Shown here: piece by piece, positions 24,428-32,760 of the stretch | Position numbering within the stretch: position 1 is the first letter of the stretch | Layout of the letters: every line of letters starts with the position of its first letter | Assembly (NCBI GenBank): GCA_027451885.1 | Contig: DAIDHX010000045.1 | Location: 1 to 34,815 of the forward strand | Direction: 5' to 3' | Origin: Planctomycetales bacterium | GTDB lineage: Bacteria; Planctomycetota; Planctomycetia; Isosphaerales; Isosphaeraceae | DNA: 34,815 nt | Translations under genes and position numbers: made by a program | The notes under the pieces: generated by a model | Told to the model about the DNA's origin: nothing | The model's input: the letters and a program-made list of their open reading frames with translations, nothing else | Databases searched by the model: none

Positions 24428-26203
24428 ATGAGCCGCCAAGGAAGGACGACAATTCGCGCACTCGGGGCCATGTTCAGCCTGGGGCTCGCCGCTTTCGCCG
24501 GTCCAGCCCAGGAGGCAGGCGCGCAAGCGCCCGCCGGCCCGCAAGCGGGTGTGATCGTCTCCGAGCCCGCCGAACGCGCCCCCGCCGCGCCCGAAGCGCC
24601 CGGCGTCGCCGAGGTCGGACCCGGAACCACCCCCCCCGCGCTCCCAGACGAAGTTCAGGTCGTGCGCTTTCAAGGGCCGGAAGGGCTCAAGGTCGAGGTC
24701 CTTTCGCCCGCCCCCGAGCCCGCACCCGTCGGCGACAACGGCGGCATCGCCACCGTCGGCCTCAAGCGCGGGATCGGCTATCGCCTGCGGCTCTCCCACT
24801 TGCCGGAACGCCCCGGCGTTGAGCTCTTCCCCGTGATCGAGCTGGTGGGCCACCTGCATCGCCCCGAAAACATCGACCCCGCCCGGTTCCCGATCCGCGT
24901 CGTCTTCAACCAGGAAGATCTGGACGACGTGGCTGATCATGGCCGGCTGGTGACCAAGGTGCTCTACCTTGAAGACCCCGATCAGGCGATTCCGTTCCGG
25001 GTGAACAAGGATCAGGTGTCGTCGCTGACCCTGAACCCCAGTGAGCAGCCGCTGCGTGTGGCAGGCGCGCTTGGCCGGCCGATGGCGATCGTGCGCATCG
25101 GCGGCCGGCGTCCGAGCGCGGAGGAGCTTGCCCGCGGCGCGGGGGACATGGGGATCGACTACGCGGAATCCCTGGGCGCGGCCCCTTGCCCGTTTCTGCA
25201 CGGCAACGGTGCGAAGTGCGAGCTGCCCTGCGGCCCGATCTGCACCAGCGCACCCAGGGTCACGAAACCCATGATGCCGCGCGATGAATATCTGTGCGAC
25301 GGCGGAGACCGCGGCGTTCCCGCCTCGCCCGGCGGCACCAACGCCCCCGGCGCAGTCGGCGGCGTCGAGCCCCGCGACGCCGTCATTCGCTTCGATATCG
25401 GTACCAAGGGCACATCCAGGCCCCGCATCCTGCCCACCAACGTCGTCTGCGTCTACGCCCCACGCTTCGCCGAGGTCCGCATCGCCACAGGCGCAAGCGC
25501 CTCCGTCAACGTGCAGGCGCCCATCACCAACAAGCACATGCAAAAGCTCGACAAAATGGCCAACAACGTGCCCCCTCGCCGGCTCGTGCAACACCAGTCC
25601 GCCGAGCTCGCTCGCGAGCGCGCTCGCGCCTCCGCCATCCGCACCCGCGAACAGCTTGACGAGGAATCAGGCAGCCGCGGCATGGCAGGATACTCAGGCG
25701 CGCTCATGACGTCGCAGAACGAGCAGAAGCAAAACCCCGAAATCACCCGCAATCGCCAGCAAGCCGCGCTCCACCGCGAGAAACGCAAGGCCATCGGCAT
25801 CAAGACAGGCGCAAGCCCCGTCGTCACCGGCATCGTCGAAGGCGCCAGCCAGGCCGTGAAGGTCTGGGGACCGCACGCCATGACCGGCGTGGAAACCCCG
25901 CCCGATCTCCCCGGACTCGCCGTCATCAAACGCGCCAACGTCACCGAGGCCGAGCCCGGCGATATCATCACCTACGTCATCATCTACCGCAACATGGGCA
26001 ATACCCCCATCAAATCGGTGAGCATCGTCGATAGCCTGCTGCCGCGGCTCGAATACAAGAAGGGAACCGCCCGCGGACCAGAGGGGACCATGTTCTCAAC
26101 CGCGATCAACAGGGTCGGCTCGCTCGAGCTGCGCTGGCTGCTCGCCGATACGCTCGCCCCGGGCGCGACCGGGTATGTCTCGTTCGAGGCGATCGTGCGC
26201 TGA
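24428..26203 (+). CDS. Secreted planctomycete protein with C-terminal DUF11 domain, second tandem paralogue
   Basis: The 591-aa product has a signal peptide (MSRQGRTTIRALGAMFSLGLAAFAGPAQEAGA), an Ala/Pro linker, and the same beta domain as its neighbour (117-186: YRLRLSHLPERPGVELFPVIELVG...FPIRVVFNQEDLDDVADHGRLVTKVLYLEDPD). Then come a Cys-rich stretch (CPFLHGNGAKCELPCGPICT), a region VRFDIGTK-like followed by VVCVYAPRFAEVRIATGASASVNVQAPI, a charged helical part, and a C-terminal DUF11/CARDB-like domain of about 97 residues (PGLAVIKRANVTEAEPGDIITYVIIYRNMGNTPIKSVSIVDSLLPRLEYKKGT...LAPGATGYVSFEAIVR). DUF11 domains occur in bacterial surface proteins. The role is structural at best guess. ATG 24428 follows GGAAAGACG. 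Confidence 0.8.
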   Translation: MSRQGRTTIRALGAMFSLGLAAFAGPAQEAGAQAPAGPQAGVIVSEPAERAPAAPEAPGVAEVGPGTTPPALPDEVQVVRFQGPEGLKVEVLSPAPEPAPVGDNGGIATVGLKRGIGYRLRLSHLPERPGVELFPVIELVGHLHRPENIDPARFPIRVVFNQEDLDDVADHGRLVTKVLYLEDPDQAIPFRVNKDQVSSLTLNPSEQPLRVAGALGRPMAIVRIGGRRPSAEELARGAGDMGIDYAESLGAAPCPFLHGNGAKCELPCGPICTSAPRVTKPMMPRDEYLCDGGDRGVPASPGGTNAPGAVGGVEPRDAVIRFDIGTKGTSRPRILPTNVVCVYAPRFAEVRIATGASASVNVQAPITNKHMQKLDKMANNVPPRRLVQHQSAELARERARASAIRTREQLDEESGSRGMAGYSGALMTSQNEQKQNPEITRNRQQAALHREKRKAIGIKTGASPVVTGIVEGASQAVKVWGPHAMTGVETPPDLPGLAVIKRANVTEAEPGDIITYVIIYRNMGNTPIKSVSIVDSLLPRLEYKKGTARGPEGTMFSTAINRVGSLELRWLLADTLAPGATGYVSFEAIVR

Positions 26204-26282
26204 GCCGCTCGACCCAGATCGAGCGCAACAAACGCCGCGGACCAGGGCAAACACACCCCGGCTCGCGGCGAATTTGTTGAAT

Positions 26283-26288
26283 TATAAT
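26283..26288 (+). promoter_or_regulatory. Candidate -10 box upstream of the second DUF1501 gene
   Basis: A perfect TATAAT lies in the only AT-rich patch of the 170-base gap, about 85 bases before the ATG at 26374. No matching -35 hexamer is visible at 16-18 bp. Confidence 0.35.
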
Positions 26289-26373
26289 TGAAGAACGGTT
26301 AAGCTTCGCGGAGAGAACGCCTGCCTTCCTTTTCGATCGCGCGTGCCGCGAGCCCAGGAGTCGCGTCCCCGCC

Positions 26374-27864
26374 ATGATCCGCGTGCTGGGTGGTCCCAAA
26401 CGGCTGTGTGACGGCATCACCCGCAGAGACCTGCTCTGGGCGGGTTCGCTGGGGATGCTTGGCCTGGGGGCGGGGCGGGCGCTCGCGGCCCAGAAGCCTG
26501 GCTCATCGAGTGGGCTTCCCGGTTTCGGCCAGGCCAGGTCGTGCATTTTGCTATTTCTTTACGGTTCGCCGAGCCAGCTCGAGACGTTTGATCCCAAGCC
26601 GGACGCACCGTTGGAAATCCGCGGCGCCCTGGGCACGATTTCTTCGAGCATCCCGGGCGTCTCCGTGTGCGAGGGGCTCCCTCGGCTGGCCCAGGTGCTC
26701 GACAAGCTCTCGATTCTCCGGGCCGTGTCGCACCCGTATCCCGTGCATGGGGTTGCGTACGCCACGACGGGCATTCCCCGGATCGAGATCCCGATGGAGC
26801 TCAATCCGCGAGATCCCGCCCAATGGCCGTTCATCGGCTCGGTGGTCGATTATGTCGACGAGCAGGGCCGCCGCCCGCGGGATTCCGCCTTGCCGGGCAA
26901 CCTGGTGTTGCCCTGGGCCTTCAGCAGCCAGCGCGTGGGTGAGACGGCCCGCGCAGGGCCTTACGGCGGTTTTCTGGGCCCGCGATACGATCCGATCAGT
27001 GCCGAATTCGTGGGCAAGGGCACGCGAAACGCGCGCAAAACCTTGCAGGAAATGGTGTGGGAGGATGCCGAGCCCTATCGCGGCATCACCCCCGAGAGCC
27101 GGTTCCGCCTGGGCGTGGCCGAGGCTGGGCCCACGCTTTCCATCGACCGCATGAAGACGCGCAGGGGCCTGCTCGAACAGCTTGAAAGCCTGCGCAAGGA
27201 CGCCGATTCCGCGGCCTCCCGCTCCAGCATCGACCGCAATCGCAGCCTGGCGCTTGAGCTCCTCTCATCCCGCAAGGTACGCGAGGCGTTCGACCTGGGC
27301 CAGGAGCCGGATCATGTCCGCGACCTCTACGGCATGACCCTCTTCGGCCAGGCTGCGCTCACCGCGCGGAGACTCGTCGAGGCGGGGGCTCGGTTCACGA
27401 CCGTGTTCTGGGACGAATACGGCCTGGCAGGCACCGGCTGGGATACCCACTGGGATCACTTCCCGCGCATGAAGGATGAGCTCCTGCCCGGGCTCGACCA
27501 GACGCTCGCCGGGCTCCTGATCGATCTCGACCGCCGCGGCCTGCTCGAAACCACGCTCGTGGTGGTCCTTTCCGAGCACGGGCGCACGCCCAAGCTCGCG
27601 AACGTGCAGGGGGGCGGGCGCGACCACTGGTCGCGGTGTTACTCAGTGGCGCTGGCGGGGGGCGGAATCGGCTGCGGTCGCGTCATCGGCCGCTCCGACA
27701 GGACCGCCGGCGACCCCCTCGAACGCAGAGTCTCGCCCAAGGACGTCCTTGCCACCATGTACCACTTGCTTGGCATCGATCCCGCCATGATGATCAGGGA
27801 TCAACAAGGCCGCCCGCTGCCAATCGTGCCCGACGCGGCCGTGATCCCCGAATTGCTGGCCTGA
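26374..27864 (+). CDS. DUF1501 family secreted protein
   Basis: The 496-aa protein has a twin-arginine leader (GITRRDLLWAGSLGMLGLGAGRALAA) and the DUF1501 segments CILLFLYGSPSQLETFDPKPDAPLEIRGALGTISSSIPGVSVCEGLPRLAQVLDKLSILRAVSHPYPVHG, ALTARRLVEAGARFTTVFWDEYGLAGTGWDTHWDHF, TLVVVLSEHGRTPKLANVQGGGRDHW and VLATMYHLLGIDP. It belongs to the alkaline phosphatase/sulfatase superfamily, with no assigned reaction. It differs strongly from the other DUF1501 in this window, so this is not a recent duplication. The amidohydrolase gene starts 22 bases after its stop, which suggests an operon. AGGAG lies 13 nt before the ATG. Confidence 0.92.
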   Translation: MIRVLGGPKRLCDGITRRDLLWAGSLGMLGLGAGRALAAQKPGSSSGLPGFGQARSCILLFLYGSPSQLETFDPKPDAPLEIRGALGTISSSIPGVSVCEGLPRLAQVLDKLSILRAVSHPYPVHGVAYATTGIPRIEIPMELNPRDPAQWPFIGSVVDYVDEQGRRPRDSALPGNLVLPWAFSSQRVGETARAGPYGGFLGPRYDPISAEFVGKGTRNARKTLQEMVWEDAEPYRGITPESRFRLGVAEAGPTLSIDRMKTRRGLLEQLESLRKDADSAASRSSIDRNRSLALELLSSRKVREAFDLGQEPDHVRDLYGMTLFGQAALTARRLVEAGARFTTVFWDEYGLAGTGWDTHWDHFPRMKDELLPGLDQTLAGLLIDLDRRGLLETTLVVVLSEHGRTPKLANVQGGGRDHWSRCYSVALAGGGIGCGRVIGRSDRTAGDPLERRVSPKDVLATMYHLLGIDPAMMIRDQQGRPLPIVPDAAVIPELLA

Positions 27865-27886
27865 CACGCCGGCGGAGCCGCTCGCC

Positions 27887-28735
27887 GTGGAACCCTACAT
27901 CGACGCCCACTGCCACGTCTGGACCCCAGATCTCGCGCACTACCCGCTCGCGCACGGCTTCGCCAAAAGCGACATGAGCCCCGCCTCGTTCACCGCGGAA
28001 GAGCTGCTCGCCGCCTGCCGCCCCGCCGGCGTCGGCCGCGTCAACCTGATCCAGATGAGCTATTATGAATTCGACAATCGTTATATGCTTGATATGATCA
28101 AGCAGTACCCTGACCGCTTCGTCGGCACGGCGATTGTCGACCCGCTCGCGGCCGATTCAGCCGCCGCCATGCGCAGGCTGTTCGCCGGCGGCGTGCGCGC
28201 GTTTCGCATTCAGCCGCAGTATAGCAAGCTCCCCCCCGCGCGCTGGCTCGAGCCCGAGGGCTATCGCGCCATGTTCGCCCTGGCCTCCGAAACCCGCGCA
28301 GCGCTCTCCTGCCTGATCGACCCCAGCGGCTTTCCCGAGGTCGACCGCATGTGCACCCGCTATCCCCGCGCGCCCGTGATCATCGATCACCTGGGGCGCA
28401 TCGGCGTCGACGGCACTCTCCGCGACGCGGATGTGGACGCGCTCTGCGCGCTTGCCCGCCATGAGAACGTCCACGTCAAGGTGGGGGCGTTTTACGCCCT
28501 GGGCAAGAAAACGCCGCCGTATCACGATCTCTTGCCGCTCATCAAGCGCGTGGTGAAGGCGTTCACCCCCCAGCGCTGTCTTTGGGAAAGTGATTCGCCG
28601 TTTCAGGTTGTGAATCACAAGTACGCGGACAGCCTGGCGCTCATCCGCGACTGGGACGGTCTCACGCCTGAGGATCGCGACTGGCTCCTCTTCCGATCGG
28701 CCCAGGAAACGCTGTTTCGCCCGCTCGCCATCTGA
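27887..28735 (+). CDS. Amidohydrolase family (Amidohydro_2) metal-dependent hydrolase
   Basis: The 282-aa product is an amidohydrolase-related TIM barrel: YIDAHCHVWTPD at the start (the HxH metal motif), DRFVGTAIVDPLAADSAAAMRRLFAGGVRAFRIQP, VIIDHLGRIGVDG (third His), VHVKVGAFYALG, and QRCLWESDSPFQV (the Asp near the C-terminus). Enzymes of this group include lactonases such as 2-pyrone-4,6-dicarboxylate or sugar-lactone hydrolases and decarboxylases; the substrate is undetermined. GTG 27887 starts it 22 bases after the DUF1501 stop. There is no signal peptide, so it would be cytoplasmic while its upstream neighbour is exported. The last residues RSAQETLFRPLA are typical of the family end. Confidence 0.88.
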   Translation: MEPYIDAHCHVWTPDLAHYPLAHGFAKSDMSPASFTAEELLAACRPAGVGRVNLIQMSYYEFDNRYMLDMIKQYPDRFVGTAIVDPLAADSAAAMRRLFAGGVRAFRIQPQYSKLPPARWLEPEGYRAMFALASETRAALSCLIDPSGFPEVDRMCTRYPRAPVIIDHLGRIGVDGTLRDADVDALCALARHENVHVKVGAFYALGKKTPPYHDLLPLIKRVVKAFTPQRCLWESDSPFQVVNHKYADSLALIRDWDGLTPEDRDWLLFRSAQETLFRPLAI

Positions 28736-28855
28736 GCGCCGGCTTGACCGGATCATGCCCGAACCGCTATGATTCCATCGAGTTGTGACATGCGAGCTTG
28801 ATGGGTCGTCCGCCCCCTGGCACACGGATTGGGGGTGGTCTCGAGGCCGATTGGG

Positions 28856-29950
28856 ATGAAGAAAACGCCGCCGAGCAAACGAAATAACACGCCTCCGACG
28901 CCGCCCCGCCACGAGTTCGCGGAAGCCGCGCCGACGGTGATTCACCACCCTGAAGAAGACATGACGGCCCTGGCGCGGGTGGTTCAGCGCGTGGTTGAGA
29001 CGCAGGGGAAGCGAATTGGGCCGATTCTGGCCGCGGCGGTGGGTCTGGCGGCGGCGGTTGTGCTCTGGAACGCGGCCTCGAGCGGGCGCTCGGGCGATGC
29101 GCAGGTCTGGGCCAGGATCGAGTCGGCCCGCAAGTCCGATGATCTGATCACCCTGGCCAAGGAGAACGCGGGTACGCCGGCGGCAACCTGGGCCCTCTAT
29201 CGTGCGGCGGGTGAGCTGTACAACGAGGGCCTGATGGACATGCCGAACAATCAGGACGTCGCCCGGCCGCTGTTCCGCCGCGCGCTCGATCTTTTCGAGC
29301 AGGTGGTCAAGGAGACGAAGTCGGATTCGCCGCTCCATCGCGCGGCGGCCCTGGGCAAGGCCCGGGCCTACGAGGCGCGGAACGAGCTTTCGAAGGCGAT
29401 TGAAGAGTACAACCTGGTGGCGAAGACGTGGCCAGGCACGCCTGAAGCCGAGGAAGCCGCCGCCAGATCCCGGATTCTGGATCAGCCGGAGTCGGCCGTG
29501 TTTTACAAGGAGCTGGCGGCGTATTCGCCGGCACGCGTCACGCTCCCCAGCGAGCCGGGATCGAGCACGGCCATTCCGGGGCTGCCGGGCGGCTTGCCGT
29601 CGATTCCGCCGCCGAGCTCGACGATCGAGCTCCCCGCCTCCTCGACCACCAACGTGCGCGTGGAGCCCGCGCCGGCTCCCATGCCCACGCCCCGCGTCGA
29701 GCCCGCCAGCCCCGCGACGCCCAAAACCCCAACCCCCGCTCCCGCCGCGAAGTCCGACGCGCCCAAGACGGGGACAACCCCCGCTCCCGCCGCGAAGCCC
29801 GACGCGCCCAGGGCGGGCACGACACCCGCTCCCGCCGCGAAGCCTGACGCGCCCAGGGCGGGCAGGACACCCGCTCCCGCCGCGAAACCCGCGGCGGATC
29901 TACCCAAAAACGTCCTGGCGCCACAAAGCAAGCCCGCCGCGCCCAGGTAA
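28856..29950 (+). CDS. Membrane-anchored TPR-like protein with Pro/Ala repeat tail
   Basis: The 364-aa product has a short cytoplasmic N-terminus, a single membrane segment (IGPILAAAVGLAAAVVLWNAASS, about residues 56-78), then a helical TPR-like region: ARIESARKSDDLITLAKENAGTPAATWALYRAAGELYNEGL, ARPLFRRALDLFEQVVKETKSDSPLHRAAALGKARAYEARNELSKAIEEYNLVAKTWPGTPEAEEAAAR. This resembles the YfgM/tetratricopeptide-like anchor proteins often called TPR_21. The last 140 residues are Pro/Ala-rich and contain three 15-residue repeats. The function is unknown; it may have an envelope-chaperone role like YfgM. ATG 28856 with GAGG upstream is preferred over TTG 28829. It ends 64 bases before the pseudouridine synthase. 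Confidence 0.72.
   Translation: MKKTPPSKRNNTPPTPPRHEFAEAAPTVIHHPEEDMTALARVVQRVVETQGKRIGPILAAAVGLAAAVVLWNAASSGRSGDAQVWARIESARKSDDLITLAKENAGTPAATWALYRAAGELYNEGLMDMPNNQDVARPLFRRALDLFEQVVKETKSDSPLHRAAALGKARAYEARNELSKAIEEYNLVAKTWPGTPEAEEAAARSRILDQPESAVFYKELAAYSPARVTLPSEPGSSTAIPGLPGGLPSIPPPSSTIELPASSTTNVRVEPAPAPMPTPRVEPASPATPKTPTPAPAAKSDAPKTGTTPAPAAKPDAPRAGTTPAPAAKPDAPRAGRTPAPAAKPAADLPKNVLAPQSKPAAPR
29735..29869. repeat. 45-bp tandem repeat, three full copies plus a partial fourth
   Basis: Units start at 29735, 29780 and 29825, and a partial one at 29870. They encode PAPAAKPDAPRAGTT-type 15-residue units in the tail of the membrane-anchored protein. The units are nearly identical, so the array may be recent and length-variable; 45 bp keeps the reading frame. 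Confidence 0.9.
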
Positions 29951-30014
29951 GTCGCGGCGTTGCCGATCGATCCTGCTCCAGCTCGCTGCGCCTCCTGGGC
30001 GCGGCCTTTTCGCC

Positions 30015-31028
30015 ATGTGGCCACCCCCGCTTTCTGAAACGCCGCAGGAGTTCGAGGCCAGGCCGCGCAGCGACGGCAAGCGGCTCGATCAATACCTCGC
30101 CAGCCGCTTCACCGACTACTCCCGCGCAGTGCTGCAAAAGGTGATCGACGCCGAGGCGGTGCTCGTCAACGGCCGCCCGGTCAAGGCGTCGTACCGCGTA
30201 CGCACGGGGGACCTGGTCAGCGTGCGCTTGCCGGAGCTCCCGTCCACCACCCCGAAGCCGGAAGACATTCCCCTCTCGGTGGTCTACGAGGACGAGTGGC
30301 TCACGGTCGTTGACAAGCCGGCCGGCATGGTCACCCACCCCGCGCGGGGGAACTGGAAAGGCACGCTCGTCAACGCGCTCCAGTTCCATTTCGATGAGCT
30401 TTCAACCCTCGCCGGCGCCCATCGGCCTGGCATTGTGCATCGGCTCGACCGCGACACCACCGGCCTGCTCGTCGTGGTCAAGGATGAACGCGCGCACGCC
30501 AGGCTGGCGACGCAGTTCGAACAGCGCGAGGTCAAGAAGGAATACCTGGCGATCGTGAATGGCGTGCCGGGCCGCCATAGCGACTACGTCGAACGGCCGA
30601 TTGGCTTTCATCCCACATGCCGTGAAAAGATGGCGATCCGCGACCTTGCCGACGGCGGCAAACCCGCGTCGACCTATTACGAAGTCGCCGAGCGTTTCCG
30701 CGGCTATGCGCTTGTGCGTTGTCGGCCTGAAACGGGGCGGACGCACCAGATCCGCGTGCATCTCGCCCACGTTGGCTGCGCGATCGTGGCCGACAAGGCG
30801 TATTCCGGGCGCGACCGGCTCACCCGCGGCGATCTGGCGGCGGGGATGACTGGCAAGCCGCTCGCCGAGGCAGACGATCCAGCGCTGCTCATCGACCGCC
30901 AGGCGCTGCACGCGCATGCGATCTCGTTCAGGCACCCCATCACCGAGGCCACAATCGAGCTCCGAGCGCCCGTCCCGCCTGACATGGAACGGACGCTCGA
31001 GGCGCTCCGGCTGTTACGCCCGGCCTGA
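30015..31028 (+). CDS. RluD-type 23S rRNA pseudouridine synthase
   Basis: The 337-aa protein has an N-terminal S4 RNA-binding domain (GKRLDQYLASRFTDYSRAVLQKVIDAEAVLVNGRPVKASYRVRTGDLVSV, residues 21-70) and an RluA-family catalytic domain with PGIVHRLDRDTTGLLVVVKDERAH, where Asp145 is the catalytic aspartate, plus RPETGRTHQIRVHLAHVGCAIVADKAYSG. Members of this group modify helix 69 or related uridines in 23S rRNA; the exact site cannot be read from sequence. A longer upstream frame exists but belongs to the frame-shifted shadow of the preceding gene. ATG 30015 is used; no strong ribosome binding site is seen. Confidence 0.9.
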   Translation: MWPPPLSETPQEFEARPRSDGKRLDQYLASRFTDYSRAVLQKVIDAEAVLVNGRPVKASYRVRTGDLVSVRLPELPSTTPKPEDIPLSVVYEDEWLTVVDKPAGMVTHPARGNWKGTLVNALQFHFDELSTLAGAHRPGIVHRLDRDTTGLLVVVKDERAHARLATQFEQREVKKEYLAIVNGVPGRHSDYVERPIGFHPTCREKMAIRDLADGGKPASTYYEVAERFRGYALVRCRPETGRTHQIRVHLAHVGCAIVADKAYSGRDRLTRGDLAAGMTGKPLAEADDPALLIDRQALHAHAISFRHPITEATIELRAPVPPDMERTLEALRLLRPA

Positions 31029-31043
31029 GGCCAGGCGCCCGGC

Positions 31044-32633
31044 TCAGTCGACGACGACCGAGGTCGGCAATTCCTCAAGGTGGGGCGGGGTTTTCCCAGA
31101 GCCCAGCACGCTGTTCTTCATGCCGTACAGGAAGTAGATAACCAGCCCGATCAGCATCCAGACGATCAGCCGAATCCAGGTGTCGCGCGGCAGCGTCGCC
31201 ATCAACATCACGGCGGTGATCACCCCCATGGGCGCAGTGAACCAGATGGCGGGCGCCCGGAACGGGCGTTCGACTTCCGGCTGAGTGATCCGCAGATAGA
31301 GCACGCCGCCCGAAACCACGGCAAAGGCGAAGAGCGTGCCGATCGACGTCAGCTCTCCCGCCCAGGAGAGCGGCACGATACCCGCCGCGATCGTGACAAT
31401 AAGCCCCGTGATCATCGTGGTGATATAGGGCGTGTGGAAGCGGTGATGGATCCTGGCGACCCACGACGGCAGGAGCCCATCGCGCGCCATCGCGTAGAAG
31501 ATCCGCGGCTGGCTCATGAGCATGACCAGAATCACCGACGACAGCCCCGCGATCGCGCCGATCTTGACGTAAAAGGAGAGCCAGGGCTTGCCCATGGCGT
31601 CGGTTGCCACGGCCACGGGATCGGGCACGAAGAGCTGCTGGTAATTGACCACGCCGGTGAGCACAAGCGCGCCCAGGCAGTAGAGAATGGTGCAGATCAC
31701 GAGCGAGCCGATGATGCCGATCGGCATGTCGCGCTGGGGGTTCTTGGCCTCCTGCGCGGTGGTGGAGACGGCGTCGAAACCGATGTAGGCGAAGAACACC
31801 ACGCCCGCGGCCCGGAAGATGCCGCTCCAGCCGTAATGGAACCACTCGTCGGATTTGGGAATGAACGGCCCGCCCCAGTTCTCGCTGCTAATGAGCGGCA
31901 GCCCAAGCGCGATCAGCAGGACAAGGATCGACACCTTGATGAACACGATGACGTTGTTCACCCGGGCCGATTCCCGGACGCCGACCACGAGCAGAATGGT
32001 CACCAGCACCACGATCAGCATCGCGGGCAGGTTGATGATGCTGGTCATGCGGGGATAGGCTGAGAAATCGATCTGCGCGGCCTCGAGCCGCGTGGACACC
32101 GACTCGAGCATCGACCAGCCATGGCGCAGGTGGAGCTTGCTGGCGACATCGTCCGGGACCTCGATCATGACGGTTCCCGGCGAGGCCAGATACCGCGCTG
32201 GCAGGTCGATGCCGCGATCGTGCAGGAAGCTCGCCACGTAGCCGGACCAGTTGATGGCCACGGTCGTGGCGCCGACCATGTATTCGAGAATCAGATCCCA
32301 ACCGATCAGCCAGGCGATGAACTCGCCCATCGTGGCGTAAGCATAGGTATAGGCTGAGCCGGCGACGGGCACGGTGGAGGCCATCTCGGCGTAGCAGAGC
32401 CCGGCGAACGCGCAGACCACGCCCCCCAGGACGAAGGAGACCGAGATCGCCGGCCCGGCGTACCGGGCCGACGCTTCGCCCGTGAGTCCAAAAAAACCAG
32501 CGCCGATGACGGCGCCGATGCCAAGAAGAATGAGATTCGTGCCGGTCAACGTGCGCTTGAGCCCGTGGCCATCGCTGGCGGCCGCCTCGGCCTTGAGCAT
32601 GCTGATTGATTTCTTCACCCACAGATTCGCCAT
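31044..32633 (-). CDS. APC-superfamily amino-acid permease, cationic amino-acid transporter-like
   Basis: The 529-aa protein begins MANLWVKKSISMLKAEAAASDGHGLKRTLTGTNLILLGIGAVIGAGFFGLTG, the usual first membrane helix of the cationic amino-acid transporter (CAT/YfnA) group. It also has the GFDAVSTTAQEAKNPQRDMPIGIIGSL segment that is conserved there, and about twelve hydrophobic segments. A soluble loop of about 55 residues (FLHDRGIDLPARYLASPGTVMIEVPDDVASKLHLRHGWSMLESV) lies between helices, longer than in typical members. It imports amino acids across the inner membrane; the substrate is inferred only by group. ATG 32633 has GAGAGG 5 nt upstream. It converges on the pseudouridine synthase gene. 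Confidence 0.9.
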   Translation of the reverse strand: MANLWVKKSISMLKAEAAASDGHGLKRTLTGTNLILLGIGAVIGAGFFGLTGEASARYAGPAISVSFVLGGVVCAFAGLCYAEMASTVPVAGSAYTYAYATMGEFIAWLIGWDLILEYMVGATTVAINWSGYVASFLHDRGIDLPARYLASPGTVMIEVPDDVASKLHLRHGWSMLESVSTRLEAAQIDFSAYPRMTSIINLPAMLIVVLVTILLVVGVRESARVNNVIVFIKVSILVLLIALGLPLISSENWGGPFIPKSDEWFHYGWSGIFRAAGVVFFAYIGFDAVSTTAQEAKNPQRDMPIGIIGSLVICTILYCLGALVLTGVVNYQQLFVPDPVAVATDAMGKPWLSFYVKIGAIAGLSSVILVMLMSQPRIFYAMARDGLLPSWVARIHHRFHTPYITTMITGLIVTIAAGIVPLSWAGELTSIGTLFAFAVVSGGVLYLRITQPEVERPFRAPAIWFTAPMGVITAVMLMATLPRDTWIRLIVWMLIGLVIYFLYGMKNSVLGSGKTPPHLEELPTSVVVD

Positions 32634-32724
32634 ACACGCCTCTCGATGTTCGGTCTCGCTCAAAAGATGGGGTCGGTTGGAGTGCGTCGTTCTCCGCGCG
32701 GCGCCATTTTTGCGCAAGAAGCTC

Positions 32725-32748
32725 GGGGCGGCCGCGCTCGACCGCCCC
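32725..32748 (-). terminator. GC-rich hairpin after the DUF1080 gene, possible terminator
   Basis: A 7-bp stem GGGGCGG/CCGCCCC with a 10-base loop lies just past the stop of the DUF1080 gene on the minus strand, before the permease gene. The T content after it is modest (GAGCTTCTTGCG), so termination is uncertain. Confidence 0.3.
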
Positions 32749-32760
32749 AGGCTCCGTCGG

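Noticed and set aside
23843-25594. 583-codon minus-strand frame
   Set aside because: It mirrors the two secreted paralogues, has no motif and a skewed His/Ala/Gly/Asp composition; shadow frame.
29735-29890. Repeats as a CRISPR array
   Set aside because: Units are contiguous 45-bp in-frame coding repeats with no spacers, and no cas gene is present.
29400-30014. Upstream extension of the pseudouridine synthase frame by 205 codons
   Set aside because: This part is the +1-frame translation of the preceding TPR-like gene; the S4 domain begins only after ATG 30015.
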